Origin: Dysgonomonas sp. 216
GTDB taxonomy: Bacteria > Bacteroidota > Bacteroidia > Bacteroidales > Dysgonomonadaceae
NCBI RefSeq assembly: GCF_010501065.1
Contig: NZ_QVMM01000004.1
Location: 62,001 to 126,000 of the forward strand
DNA length: 64,000 bases
Direction: 5' to 3'
The notes under the pieces: model-generated
What the model was told of the DNA's origin: nothing
What the model saw: only the letters and a program-made list of their open reading frames with translations
The model's database searches: none
Program-made: the position numbers and the translations under genes
Shown here: in pieces, positions 47,335-56,643 of the stretch
Layout: each line of letters opens with the position of its first letter
Position numbering within the stretch: the stretch's first letter is position 1

Positions 47335-47360
47335 AAAACCGACTCGATGAGTCGGTTTTA
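47335..47360 (-). terminator. Terminator of ppk2
   Basis: AAAACCGACTC and GAGTCGGTTTT form a perfect stem around GAT, with T-rich sequence after it on both strands. It lies about 50 bp past the ppk2 stop. Confidence 0.85.
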
Positions 47361-47409
47361 ATAATATATATAGATGTGTTAATAAGACCTAGCTTTAATA
47401 GGTCATTTT

Positions 47410-48291
47410 TTAATCTTCTAACAGTTTTTGCTTTGCCTCTTCAATTTCCTGTTTTGCTTTTTCCGACAATTTAGGGTATTCCGGTTTCAACTCCAATATT
47501 CTATCCCGAATTATTTTACCCACAGCATATCTCATAAACCATTTGTTATCGGCAGGTATTACATACCAAGGGGCATAATCGGTAGATGTTTCGGTTAGCA
47601 TATCTGAGTATGCTTTCATATATTTATCCCAATAAGAACGCTCACTGAGATCGGATGCCGAAAACTTCCAGTTCTTAGTTTCATCTTCTAAACGGGCTAT
47701 AAAACGTTTTTCCTGCTCTTCCTTCGACACATTCAGAAAAAATTTAAGAATTATTGTTCCTGTTTCGGAGAGATGACGTTCAAAATCATTAATTTGCCTG
47801 TATCGCCTACTCCAAAACTTCTTATTAATGTCTTTAGCCGATTTTACATCAGGTAGTTTAGCGTTTAATACAATTTCGGGATGAACTTTTGCAACCAACA
47901 CATCTTCGTAATGCGAACGGTTAAAAATACCTATACGCCCGCGTTCGGGTAAGCTTTTATAAATCCGCCATAAGTAATCGTGATCCAGCTCTTCAGCCGA
48001 CGGCTGTTTAAAAGAATAAACCTGACATCCCTGCGGATTAATACCCGACATAACATGTTTTATCGTCCCATCCTTCCCCGCGGCATCCATTGCCTGAAAA
48101 ATAACTAATACAGCATAACGATCGTGAGCATATAATTTATTCTGTAGATCAGCTAAAGCCTCAATATCTTCAAGAAGCAGATCCTTCGCTTCCTTTTTAT
48201 TAAGGTTAGCTGTATATGCAGTTTCAAAATCAGAGACTTTATGTTTGTCCCCGGGTTTTGCTATTATCTTGTCTAAAACTTCTTTTTTCAT
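47410..48291 (-). CDS. Polyphosphate kinase 2 family protein
   Basis: 293 residues. Walker A FQAMDAAGKDGT (about 65-76), the lid and Walker B region GRIGIFNRSHYEDVLV, and the late VIPADNKWFMRYAVGKII are PPK2 hallmarks. These enzymes transfer phosphate between polyphosphate and nucleotides (ADP, GDP or AMP, by subclass) in the cytoplasm; the subclass cannot be set by eye. Last gene of the minus-strand block from 52 kb, although the 206-bp gap before it suggests its own promoter. Confidence 0.92.
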   Translation of the reverse strand: MKKEVLDKIIAKPGDKHKVSDFETAYTANLNKKEAKDLLLEDIEALADLQNKLYAHDRYAVLVIFQAMDAAGKDGTIKHVMSGINPQGCQVYSFKQPSAEELDHDYLWRIYKSLPERGRIGIFNRSHYEDVLVAKVHPEIVLNAKLPDVKSAKDINKKFWSRRYRQINDFERHLSETGTIILKFFLNVSKEEQEKRFIARLEDETKNWKFSASDLSERSYWDKYMKAYSDMLTETSTDYAPWYVIPADNKWFMRYAVGKIIRDRILELKPEYPKLSEKAKQEIEEAKQKLLED

Positions 48292-48497
48292 AACTATCTA
48301 ACATATTAACCTTCAATAATGTTTATAAACTTCGAAGGTTTTAATAATTATGCAAAAAGTCTTATACGCCAAACTATTGATTACCCAAAACCGACTTCTA
48401 ACAGCGAATACGACAGAGGGCTATTTTGTAAAGAAAAGAACTGATATCAGACAAAGCATTTATACCAGATCAGATATAAAATTTATAAATGCAATTT

Positions 48498-49019
48498 TTA
48501 CCAGCCAAAGGCTTCTGCAGACATCCATTTACCCTGAGCTTTCATAACCTGCTCAATTACATCGCGGGCAACACCATCTCCTCCTTTTTTATGCGATATG
48601 TATTTCGCTACAGCTTTTATTTCGGGTGCAGCATCGGCCGGAGCAACAGGTAACCCTACTAATGACATTACCTGATAATCCGGTAAATCATCCCCAACGT
48701 AGACTATTTCTTCGGGCTTGTATCCTGTTAAAGCAATGTAGTCATTATAATCGTGGATCTTTACCGACGACTTCATATATATATGTCTTATACCTAAACG
48801 TGCAAAGCGCAAACGAACAGCCTCGGTATCTCCTCCTGTAATAATAGCTAGTCCGTAACCACTTTTGCCAGCAAGGTTAAGTGCATATCCGTCTTTAATA
48901 TTTACCATACGCATAGGTACACCTTCGGGCGACAAGGGTATACAATCTGTAGAAAGAACCCCATCTACATCAAATATAAAAGCCTTAATTTTTGTCAGAT
49001 CATAATTTATCGAACTCAT
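48498..49019 (-). CDS. kdsC: KdsC-type HAD phosphatase (KDO-8-phosphate phosphatase)
   Basis: 173 residues of the C0-type HAD family. Nucleophile Asp17 and Asp19 in [27 protein letters not shown] (motif II) and [11 protein letters not shown] (motif IV). KdsC releases phosphate from KDO 8-phosphate, making KDO for lipid A core. Related C0 HADs act on other sugar phosphates, so the symbol is the best guess. 13 bp from the DUF2520 gene. Confidence 0.87.
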   Translation of the reverse strand: MSSINYDLTKIKAFIFDVDGVLSTDCIPLSPEGVPMRMVNIKDGYALNLAGKSGYGLAIITGGDTEAVRLRFARLGIRHIYMKSSVKIHDYNDYIALTGYKPEEIVYVGDDLPDYQVMSLVGLPVAPADAAPEIKAVAKYISHKKGGDGVARDVIEQVMKAQGKWMSAEAFGW

Positions 49020-49032
49020 ATTTTCGGGATGT

Positions 49033-49794
49033 TTATTTGTTAGATTCGTTTATATCTTTGCTTACCAGCTTATATATACTACGCCTCAGGTCACTATCTA
49101 TTAGCGCAATATGTTTATCCATTACCTCGGTATCAAACCGTATAGCCGGTCCGGTTTGAGCCTCACGAGGGCTCATTTGATGTATTTTAGCCAATGTTTC
49201 ATCTATTAGCGGATAAACATATTCAAAAGGTACACCTGCCTTTTGAACAATATCTGCCGATATTGCATACATGTGATTTACAAAGTTACACCCGAAAACA
49301 CCTGTCAGGTGCAAAAGTCTACGTTTTTCTGACAACAATTCCATTTGTTTATCTGATATGCGGACAAAAGTCGACATCAAAAAATGCAAAACTTCCGGAG
49401 TGTTTGCTTCAAAAAAAAACGGGATTTTTGAAAAATCGATTTCATGGTTCTTGCTGAATGTTTGAAACGGGTATACGACACCATAATTATTAGAATATCC
49501 CTCAAAGACAGATAGAGGGATACTACCTGCGGTATGTATCCATACCCCCTTATTTGGAGGTAAGGCAGCAATTAATTCAGCCAAAACGGAATCTTTTACT
49601 GAAAAGATATAAATATCCGCACCCCGATCAACATTTTTAATATTATTTACAGCCTCACTCTTTACCTTTTCTGCTAAAAGTTGTGCCGATTGAATTGTAC
49701 GGCTGTATACTTGTTGAATTTCGAATCCATTTTTATACAACTCAATACCTAAGCGGGTAGCAAGATTACCTGCACCAATAAAAACAACTTTCAT
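49033..49794 (-). CDS. Rossmann fold and DUF2520 domain protein
   Basis: 253 residues. NAD(P)-binding [12 protein letters not shown] (5-16) at the N-terminus, then a helical C-terminal domain with [16 protein letters not shown] near 175, typical for DUF2520. The fold is like F420-dependent NADP reductases and pyrroline-5-carboxylate reductases; reaction unknown. Spaced 11-13 bp from its neighbours, in an operon between the membrane protein and kdsC, as I recall in Bacteroidales. Confidence 0.85.
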   Translation of the reverse strand: MKVVFIGAGNLATRLGIELYKNGFEIQQVYSRTIQSAQLLAEKVKSEAVNNIKNVDRGADIYIFSVKDSVLAELIAALPPNKGVWIHTAGSIPLSVFEGYSNNYGVVYPFQTFSKNHEIDFSKIPFFFEANTPEVLHFLMSTFVRISDKQMELLSEKRRLLHLTGVFGCNFVNHMYAISADIVQKAGVPFEYVYPLIDETLAKIHQMSPREAQTGPAIRFDTEVMDKHIALIDSDLRRSIYKLVSKDINESNK

Positions 49795-49805
49795 AAATAT
49801 AGCCG

Positions 49806-50129
49806 TTATTTTCGGGATGTTAATACCATAATTAATCCTGCAACAATCAGAATAACAGGTATAAGCAGATTCGAGTAATTACGCATCCAACCAAAAAAGA
49901 AATTAGAGTTTATCAAAACACCTATCAACGTAAAAATAACTCCTATACTTTTTTCGGCTTTTGTACATAAAAATATAATACCTGCAATCAGAAAAAAGCT
50001 ACCAATACTCATTAAAGTATACCCATATGGTATACGAGCCAATACACCTGTTTTATCGAGTAGTATAACAGTACCAAATGTAAGTATTGTTAAACCATAT
50101 GCTAAACGATCGCCTGTTCCTCGTGCCAT
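49806..50129 (-). CDS. Small integral membrane protein (LiaF-like four-span)
   Basis: 107 residues with four hydrophobic segments (YGLTILTFGTVILL; LMSIGSFFLIAGIIFL; IGVIFTLIGVLI; LLIPVILIVAGLIMVL) and a Gly/Ile-rich N-terminal half that resembles the LiaF/DUF5668 transmembrane domain. No other domain is present. 3 bp after the nitroreductase stop. Function unknown; possibly a membrane stress or assembly factor. Confidence 0.65.
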   Translation of the reverse strand: MARGTGDRLAYGLTILTFGTVILLDKTGVLARIPYGYTLMSIGSFFLIAGIIFLCTKAEKSIGVIFTLIGVLINSNFFFGWMRNYSNLLIPVILIVAGLIMVLTSRK

Positions 50130-50132
50130 AAA

Positions 50133-50660
50133 TTAAAACTTATTGATATGAACTTTCTCCCATTGCAATTTAGCGTCATCAAAAGGCTCTCTATCCTGCT
50201 CCTTATATCCAAATGCAATTATAGAAAGTACCTGCATATGCAAAGGAACATCTAAAAGTTCCCGTAAATATTCGTCCGAAGGCGTGTCTGCCGATGTAAA
50301 ACGCTCCCTTACCTGCACCCAACAGCTCCCAAGGCCTAAATCTTCGGCTTGTAGCTGCATCATTATCGAAGCAATAGAGGCATCCTCTATCCACACATCA
50401 CTAATCAAGGGATCGGCAAGTACAACTACAGCAAGAGCACAACCTGCAATTAACTTGCTTCCATTTTGCTTACACATCGATAATTTTTCTAATAAAATCT
50501 TATCCTCAACTGCGATAAACTCCCACGGATTCTTACTTTTCGATGCAGGAGATTTTAATCCGGCTTTTAATATAGCTTCAACTTGTTCAGGATTCAGCTG
50601 TTTTTCTGTAAACTTTCGAGTACTCCTTCGTTTCGAAATAAGCTCGGAAAATTCTTTCAT
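50133..50660 (-). CDS. Nitroreductase family flavoprotein
   Basis: 175 residues. FMN contacts RRSTRKF (11-17) near the N-terminus, KSPASKSKNPWEF, and the closing GYKEQDR block. Family members reduce nitroaromatics, quinones or similar using NAD(P)H as FMN dimers; the physiological substrate is unknown. The start overlaps the sugar transferase by 4 bp (ATGA). Confidence 0.87.
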   Translation of the reverse strand: MKEFSELISKRRSTRKFTEKQLNPEQVEAILKAGLKSPASKSKNPWEFIAVEDKILLEKLSMCKQNGSKLIAGCALAVVVLADPLISDVWIEDASIASIMMQLQAEDLGLGSCWVQVRERFTSADTPSDEYLRELLDVPLHMQVLSIIAFGYKEQDREPFDDAKLQWEKVHINKF

Positions 50661-52042
50661 TGTGTTTTTTTCTTGTTTTTCCCTATCAGTCTATCTATCT
50701 CTTTGTCATAATCAACTTCTTCGCTCACACCTTCTGTACTACTTTTTCGCAGCAATATATTCAGTGTTTGCATTATCAATTTTATATCCAAAGCAAACGA
50801 ATAGCCATTTATATATATCAAATCGTACTTTAACTTATCTTTAACCGTTGTATTATATTTACCCTGTATTTGAGCCAATCCCGTCAATCCGGCTTTTACC
50901 CTGTGGCGCAAATAATATTCCGGTATTTCTTTATTGAACTGTTCCACAAAGAAAGGACGCTCTGGACGAGGGCCAACTATGCTCATGTCACCTTTCAATA
51001 TATTCAATATTTGCGGTATTTCATCTAAACGAGTAGCTCTCAGAATATTACCGAGCCTTGTTATACGAGGATCTTTCTGATTAGCCAAAACAGGACCAGA
51101 CAAAGCTTCTGCATTTTCGACCATTGTCCTGAATTTATATATTTTAAAAACCTTCCCATATTGAGTTACCCGTTCTTGCTTGTAAAACACAGAACCACCC
51201 CCCAATTTTAATATTACAGCCACAATCAATCCGGGAATAAGGAACACGAAGAATGCAATAAAACTCAAAATAAGATCCACCATCCGTTTCAGAAAATCAT
51301 TTCCTACACTTATAACTAAAGGCCTCACCCTTAAAACTGGCGTATCATCAATTTGTGCAAAAGAGGTATTGAATAATAAAATTTCGGGATTCTTTGGTTC
51401 ATAAAACACATTTATATGTTTATTCACACATTTCCCCACAATATTTTGTTTCATTTCCTCATCAACATCTTCTGCTATAAAAACAACATCACTATCTTTT
51501 ATATACTGATCTATATTTTCATCGTTAGGCGAACATATATTGTGCACCTTCGACCACATTCCTCCAGACCTAAGTAATTTATAAGCCATAGGTTTCGATT
51601 GTTCAAACCCGACAACAAGAACTTTCCGTTTGATATTCTCTTTCAAATGCCTTTTATTTACAAATAAATGCCAATACGAAAGTAATATTATCTGTATGAA
51701 AGAACTCAACACCAATATACTTCGCGGATAGGCAAACTCACGCGCAAAAAAACTGAGTGCCATTGTTATAAACAACAAACAAATAATAACCAAACCTACC
51801 GAATAAGCAACCCCCCAAAATGTAAAATCGCGGGGTTTCTCTAATTCAAATATTTGATTTAATATAAGGTAGCAAAGCCCTATATAAGGAGAGATCGATA
51901 TAAATGCGTAAAAGTTTTGCTCATATGCTTCTAATGAATTTTCGAACAAGAAGTACGAAAAAAATATAGAAGAATATATAATTATAAGATCGACAAGTAT
52001 AACAATTACCGTAAAGCTTCTCCGTGTAAACAACTTATCCAT
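50657..52042 (-). CDS. Polyprenyl glycosylphosphotransferase (priming sugar transferase)
   Basis: 461 residues from ATG at 52042 (a TTG two codons upstream is less likely). Four or five N-terminal membrane spans, a cytoplasmic Rossmann-like middle (VLVVGFEQSKP), a further span (FIAFFVFLIPGLIVAVI) and the catalytic C-terminal domain with YKFRTM and GPRPERPFFVEQF. Transfers a sugar 1-phosphate to undecaprenyl phosphate at the inner membrane, starting repeat-unit assembly (WcaJ/WbaP type). Its divergent partner is the polysaccharide operon. Confidence 0.9.
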   Translation of the reverse strand: MDKLFTRRSFTVIVILVDLIIIYSSIFFSYFLFENSLEAYEQNFYAFISISPYIGLCYLILNQIFELEKPRDFTFWGVAYSVGLVIICLLFITMALSFFAREFAYPRSILVLSSFIQIILLSYWHLFVNKRHLKENIKRKVLVVGFEQSKPMAYKLLRSGGMWSKVHNICSPNDENIDQYIKDSDVVFIAEDVDEEMKQNIVGKCVNKHINVFYEPKNPEILLFNTSFAQIDDTPVLRVRPLVISVGNDFLKRMVDLILSFIAFFVFLIPGLIVAVILKLGGGSVFYKQERVTQYGKVFKIYKFRTMVENAEALSGPVLANQKDPRITRLGNILRATRLDEIPQILNILKGDMSIVGPRPERPFFVEQFNKEIPEYYLRHRVKAGLTGLAQIQGKYNTTVKDKLKYDLIYINGYSFALDIKLIMQTLNILLRKSSTEGVSEEVDYDKEIDRLIGKNKKKTQ

Positions 52043-52083
52043 GCACAATAGTTCTGTAATATTCTTATGTGAAAAATCGATGA

Positions 52084-52173
52084 CAAAGGTAACAATTTTA
52101 TCAGCAAGTAAAATATGCTTATCTATGAAAATAGAACTTTATGTTTTAAATCGACGGTTTTTCCTTATATTTG
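52084..52173. promoter_or_regulatory. Divergent promoters of the polysaccharide locus
   Basis: Minus strand: TACCTTTG at 52091-52084 (toward the priming transferase). Plus strand: TATATTTG at 52166-52173 (toward the glycosyltransferase operon). The boxes are 75 bp apart; neither has a clean TTTG at -33. A regulator bound between could switch both arms. Confidence 0.6.
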
Positions 52174-52195
52174 TAATGATTATTAATTGTATTGG

Positions 52196-53257
52196 ATGAA
52201 AGTATTTCAGATAATAACAGTATCGGAATATGGTGGAGCACAATCTGTAGTTTTAAACCTTACCAACCATTTCGTTGACGATAATGATGTATATATTTTA
52301 TCCTGTGGAAATGGAGAAGCTTGGAAATCGGCAAACGAAAAAGTTATAAAACTGGAACTAGGCAGCCCACGTAAAGGATTATCATGGCGAGACATTTTTC
52401 TTGTACTTAAGCTATTTTATTATAGATTCAGATACAGGCCTGATATTGTTCACCTCCATTCCTCAAAAATGGGAGCTTTAGGACGAGTAATATTTCCTAA
52501 ACGAAAAATTGTTTATACAATTCATGGTATAGATTCGTTAAGAACAGCTTTCCCTAAATTGCTATTTATCGAAAAAGTATTAAAAAAACGACAGGCTATA
52601 ACTATTGCAATAAGCCAATACGATGCACAAATATTGAAAAAAGAAGGCATATCGGTTGATGCAACTGTTATTTATAATGGAATTGCCGATTATACACAAA
52701 TGAAAAGTCCATATCCAAATATGGATATAAAGAACAGACTCGACAAACTAAAAGAAGAATACCCTAAAACTATCATGTGCATTGCGCGCATCTCTAAACA
52801 AAAAAAATTTGAATTGTTTCTCGACATTGCCCAACTAATGCCACAATATGCATTCGTATGGATAGGAAACAAAGAAGACATGACAGAGCTACCGACTAAT
52901 GTGTTTTGTTTAGGAGAATCGCATGCTGCACACAAATATTTAGAGTATGCCGATGTATTTATTTTACCATCAAATTACGAAGGATTGCCTATATCAATAC
53001 TTGAGGCTCTCTCGTTTGGTGTTCCCGTGGTAGCTTCTAATGTTGGAGGCGTTAGAGAAATGCTTGACGAGACAAATGGTTTTGTTGTTGAAAATTATGC
53101 AAACTTATTCAAGGAAAAAATAGAATACATACTTCGCCCCGAAAACTATTCTGCAATGTCGGTAAATGCCCGTAAATCGTATTTAAATAAATTTACAATC
53201 GAAAAAATGGCTGGCGGATATGCTAGTATTTATAAACAAGTATATGACAAACAATAA
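52196..53257 (+). CDS. Family 4 glycosyltransferase
   Basis: 353 residues from ATG at 52196; a TTG three codons upstream is less likely because MKVFQIITVSEYGGAQS is the usual beginning of GT-B enzymes. The C-terminal donor site EGLPISILEALSFGVPVVASNVGGVREM carries the EX7E pattern of GT4. Builds the polysaccharide repeat unit in the cytoplasm; sugar unknown. It overlaps the next gene by 14 bp. Confidence 0.88.
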   Translation: MKVFQIITVSEYGGAQSVVLNLTNHFVDDNDVYILSCGNGEAWKSANEKVIKLELGSPRKGLSWRDIFLVLKLFYYRFRYRPDIVHLHSSKMGALGRVIFPKRKIVYTIHGIDSLRTAFPKLLFIEKVLKKRQAITIAISQYDAQILKKEGISVDATVIYNGIADYTQMKSPYPNMDIKNRLDKLKEEYPKTIMCIARISKQKKFELFLDIAQLMPQYAFVWIGNKEDMTELPTNVFCLGESHAAHKYLEYADVFILPSNYEGLPISILEALSFGVPVVASNVGGVREMLDETNGFVVENYANLFKEKIEYILRPENYSAMSVNARKSYLNKFTIEKMAGGYASIYKQVYDKQ

Positions 53258-54329
53258 TCAGGCCGCCAAATCACCTCTTGTTTCTGTATTAATACCTTGC
53301 TATAATGTTGAAACATATGCAGAAGAGGCCATACAATCGATACTTAACCAAACATATAAAAATCTGGAAATTATAATAATAAACGATTGTTCGACAGACA
53401 ATACGAGTAGTATCCTATACAATCTGGCAAAAACAGACCAACGTATAAAAGTCTTCGAAAATGAGAGTAATCTTAAGCTCATCGACACTCTAAACAAAGG
53501 TATAACACTTTGCAATGGCGAATATATAGCCCGAATGGATGCCGATGATATATCTTTACCCAAAAGGATTGAAAAAGAAGTTGAATTTCTGGAAAAAAAT
53601 AAAGATCATGATATTGTAAGCACTCAATTTTATACATTCCGGAACAGCTCGAACAAAAAAAACTTGTACACAAATCCGGTTAAATACGAACAACTTCAAA
53701 GTTATTTATTATTTAAATCCGGAATATGCCATCCAGCATCAATGTTCAGAAAAAGAGTATTTTCCGAGTTAGGCTTAAAATTTGAGAAAGAATATCTTCA
53801 TGTCGAAGATTATGCCCTTTGGTCAAAAGCTCTTTATGCCACAAAACTAGGTAATATAGAAGGAGAGCCTTTGTTGCTATATCGCGTACATAAAACACAA
53901 GTATCGACAATGTATGAAGACCTTCAGCTTGAAAACAAGAAGAAAGTATTCAAAATTCATTGTAAACACTTGGGTATAGAAGACTCTGAAAAAATGCTTG
54001 ACATATACTCTTCGGTCGCAGAAGCCAACCCATCACAACACTCGAAAGAGTATCTAATTAAATGTGAGCGATTTATGACTTCATTGATAGAAAAAAACAA
54101 AGTAACACCTTTTTGTTCTATGGATTTTCTGCAAAACATGTTAGCTTTGCATTGGATTAGACTTTGTGCAAACTCACAAATAGGACTGGGTGTTATTGGA
54201 TTATGTAAAAGATCGGTATTGTTCCAACAAGAATACTACTCCTTTCGAGATAAAATAATACTTTATACAAAGTGTTTATTCAAATTGAAATATAAAAAAT
54301 CAATGATATATAAAATCGTTTTCAGATAA
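53244..54329 (+). CDS. Family 2 glycosyltransferase
   Basis: 361 residues. Start at ATG 53244 (MTNNNQAAKSPLVSVLIPCYN); an earlier ATG in frame at 53220 would add eight residues and lengthen the overlap with the preceding gene. GT-A pattern: VSVLIPCYNVE, NDCSTDNT, and the DXD-like RMDADDISLP near 90. Inverting transferase of the polysaccharide operon. 2 bp ahead of the polymerase gene. Confidence 0.88.
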   Translation: MTNNNQAAKSPLVSVLIPCYNVETYAEEAIQSILNQTYKNLEIIIINDCSTDNTSSILYNLAKTDQRIKVFENESNLKLIDTLNKGITLCNGEYIARMDADDISLPKRIEKEVEFLEKNKDHDIVSTQFYTFRNSSNKKNLYTNPVKYEQLQSYLLFKSGICHPASMFRKRVFSELGLKFEKEYLHVEDYALWSKALYATKLGNIEGEPLLLYRVHKTQVSTMYEDLQLENKKKVFKIHCKHLGIEDSEKMLDIYSSVAEANPSQHSKEYLIKCERFMTSLIEKNKVTPFCSMDFLQNMLALHWIRLCANSQIGLGVIGLCKRSVLFQQEYYSFRDKIILYTKCLFKLKYKKSMIYKIVFR

Positions 54330-54331
54330 AC

Positions 54332-55609
54332 ATGAAAAAGATACTATTAATTCTATTAGTCCTTGTTGTTATTTTTTACCATATATATCCTCAAGCCTTA
54401 CCTGTTTTCGGATATACATTTATTGTTTTATCTGGAGCTATCGGTTTAACATTATACGTCAGAGATCAATTTCCATACGATGAAGCGATAAGGATACTTA
54501 TTGTTTATGGACTATTTGCTGCATGGGCTATATTCAGTGTATTCATGAATGGACGAGGTGACTCTTATCTACTATCAATGACTAAAACCCAAATAGCATG
54601 GTTTTTCTCTTCCTTCTTTATTATTATTTTATTTTTCCTAGCACACCCTAAAGGAAGCATAAATACTCTGTTTTATTATATCATTGGTGCTATACTTTTA
54701 CAGTGCATAATAACTGTTGTAATGTACTTTAATGAATCTGTTGCAGCTTTTTTCAACTCTATCCATAAGATGGACTACATTGCAATTATAAAACGGGAAG
54801 AAACAAAAGAAGCAAGACTATTAGGATATGGCATTGCCTTTTTTGGAGCAGGAATAACTTGTGGATTAGGGCTTATCCTTATTGCATATCTTGTAATGAC
54901 TCAAAAGATGAACATCCTACAGATTGTTTTTGCAGCTTTAGTTTACACATTCATTGCATATATAGGGCTTTTTTCGGCTCGAACCACAATGATTGGTGCT
55001 GCCGCAAGTTTGGCTTTAATTATCATCTTATTTATCACTGGGGCTAAACATAAAAACCAATTTTACACCTACATTATATCAAGTGTTATATTAATGATTA
55101 TAGGCTACTCATTATGTTATATATATTTTGAAGAGTTTGCAGACTGGGCTTTTGAGGCCTTTATCAATTATCAGGAAAAAGGGAAGTTTACAACCCAGTC
55201 ATCTACAGGCTTGGAACAAGGAATTGTAACTCCCACTTCGATTTTCACTTGGTTCTTCGGAAAAGGTACTGGAGAATATTTTGGTATTGACATAGGCTTT
55301 ACACGCTTACTTTTTTGGGTAGGTTTACCTGGTACATTACTCTATTTCTACTACCTATACATGCAAATGAAGTTCGCATTATCGAAAAACAAAGCTCTTA
55401 ACTATACATTTTTAGTTACATACGCATATGTAGCAGTTTTAAATTGGAAGGGGTTAGCCGATTTGACATACTTCTTTCTACTTGTTACATTCTATTTTCT
55501 ACATTACAAATATCATATATATCAACCTTATTTATACAGTCTTGGGTACAGAGATAAAACTAAACTTCGTAATGCCTTTCAAACCTCGCCGGCCAGCCGG
55601 CGGGTTTAG
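54332..55609 (+). CDS. Wzy-like O-antigen/EPS polymerase
   Basis: 425 residues with 10-12 hydrophobic segments and a large loop near residues 275-320 (EKGKFTTQSSTGLEQGIVTP), the layout of the Wzy/O-antigen ligase family, which polymerises lipid-linked repeat units in the periplasm. Ligase (WaaL) cannot be excluded by eye. The end lies inside the next glycosyltransferase gene and on a GC-rich hairpin; the last ~15 residues (KTKLRNAFQTSPASRRV) are non-hydrophobic. Confidence 0.8.
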   Translation: MKKILLILLVLVVIFYHIYPQALPVFGYTFIVLSGAIGLTLYVRDQFPYDEAIRILIVYGLFAAWAIFSVFMNGRGDSYLLSMTKTQIAWFFSSFFIIILFFLAHPKGSINTLFYYIIGAILLQCIITVVMYFNESVAAFFNSIHKMDYIAIIKREETKEARLLGYGIAFFGAGITCGLGLILIAYLVMTQKMNILQIVFAALVYTFIAYIGLFSARTTMIGAAASLALIIILFITGAKHKNQFYTYIISSVILMIIGYSLCYIYFEEFADWAFEAFINYQEKGKFTTQSSTGLEQGIVTPTSIFTWFFGKGTGEYFGIDIGFTRLLFWVGLPGTLLYFYYLYMQMKFALSKNKALNYTFLVTYAYVAVLNWKGLADLTYFFLLVTFYFLHYKYHIYQPYLYSLGYRDKTKLRNAFQTSPASRRV

Positions 55610-56618
55610 AGTCATGTACGAATACGCCAATCGATTATCTGCCTTAGGATACTCGGTTCATATTACATACCCCATAAAAACTTCATTTATGGAGTATCGG
55701 TTTCATTACTTCATACGGCGGATATTATCATTTATCGAAGGTTTTCGCACCAATAAGTGGTTCCATTTCGGCCCGCATATAACAATGTCATATGCTTCTT
55801 CGGTTCAAGATGAATATATAAAAGATGCCGATATAGTATTGGTTACATGGTGGTCTACAGCTGCTGAAGTTGGGCTATTGTCTCCTGAAAAAGGAAAAAA
55901 AATAAATCTTATTCAAGGATTCGAAAACTGGATAGGACACGAAGACCTTCTTTTCAAATCGTATAATATGCCCAATACGACAAACGTAGTTGTAGCATCG
56001 TACTTAAAAGACATTGTTGACCAGCACACAGAAAATGAAACAATAGTGATATCAAATGCTATTGACGACAAGCAATTTTATCTATCAAATCCCATCGAAA
56101 GTCGAAAACAGACAAGCATATGCATGCAATATTCAACTCAGGAAATCAAAGGTTCTAGATACGGAATCGAAGCACTCAAACAAGTAAAGAACAGTTTTCC
56201 CGAACTAACTGTCGATCTATTTGGTGTATGTCCTGAACCTGAAGATCTACCTGATTGGATGACCTATTATCGGGCTCCTAAAAATCTGAACGAACTTTAT
56301 AACCGTAATGCGATATTTCTATCAAACAGTTTAACCGAAGGGTTCGGGTTGGTTTCAGTTGAAGCATTATCTTGTGGATGCGCATTAATATGCACAGATA
56401 TAGCAGGACATAGAGAATATGCTTTCGACGAAAATACTGCATTATTAGTTAAACCCGAAGACTCGAAAGAAATGGCTGAAAAAATATGTTTCCTAATAGA
56501 AAATGATAGGGATCGTATAAATCTGGCAACAAGGGGAAACAAATATGTGAAAAATTTTTCGTGGGATGAATCGGTAAAAAAAATGGACAATCTAATCAAA
56601 AGACTGTTGAATGATTAG
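55542..56618 (+). CDS. Family 4 glycosyltransferase
   Basis: 358 residues from TTG at 55542, or 348 from ATG at 55572. The longer form restores the first beta strand (EIKLNFVMPF) seen in relatives, so TTG is preferred, with little ribosome-site support for either. Then RRPAGGFRVMYEYANRLS and the C-terminal TEGFGLVSVEALSCGCALICTDIAGHREY donor site with EX7E. It overlaps the polymerase gene by 38-68 bp. Confidence 0.8.
   Translation: MGTEIKLNFVMPFKPRRPAGGFRVMYEYANRLSALGYSVHITYPIKTSFMEYRFHYFIRRILSFIEGFRTNKWFHFGPHITMSYASSVQDEYIKDADIVLVTWWSTAAEVGLLSPEKGKKINLIQGFENWIGHEDLLFKSYNMPNTTNVVVASYLKDIVDQHTENETIVISNAIDDKQFYLSNPIESRKQTSICMQYSTQEIKGSRYGIEALKQVKNSFPELTVDLFGVCPEPEDLPDWMTYYRAPKNLNELYNRNAIFLSNSLTEGFGLVSVEALSCGCALICTDIAGHREYAFDENTALLVKPEDSKEMAEKICFLIENDRDRINLATRGNKYVKNFSWDESVKKMDNLIKRLLND
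55581..55606 (+). other. GC-rich hairpin at the polymerase/glycosyltransferase overlap
   Basis: AAACC-T-CGCCGGC pairs with GCCGGCG-GGTTT around CA: a 12-bp stem with one bulged T, in sequence otherwise about 35% GC. It ends on the polymerase stop codon and encodes the conserved PRRPAGG of the glycosyltransferase. No T tract follows. Confidence 0.65.
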
Positions 56619-56643
56619 AGTTGTTTAACTGAACTTACATGTT

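Noticed and set aside
48018..48040. Further CCTGACA word, resembling the dispersed element
   Set aside because: It lies within ppk2 coding sequence, without the hairpin or the second CTGAC at the right distance. Similar single words occur in dnaA and ldhA.
48350..48547. Plus-strand open frame between ppk2 and kdsC
   Set aside because: It runs into kdsC on the other strand and shows no family signature; the 206-bp gap more likely holds the ppk2 leader.
52084..52200. Invertible promoter of the polysaccharide locus
   Set aside because: No inverted repeats flank the promoter region and no invertase gene is in the window.
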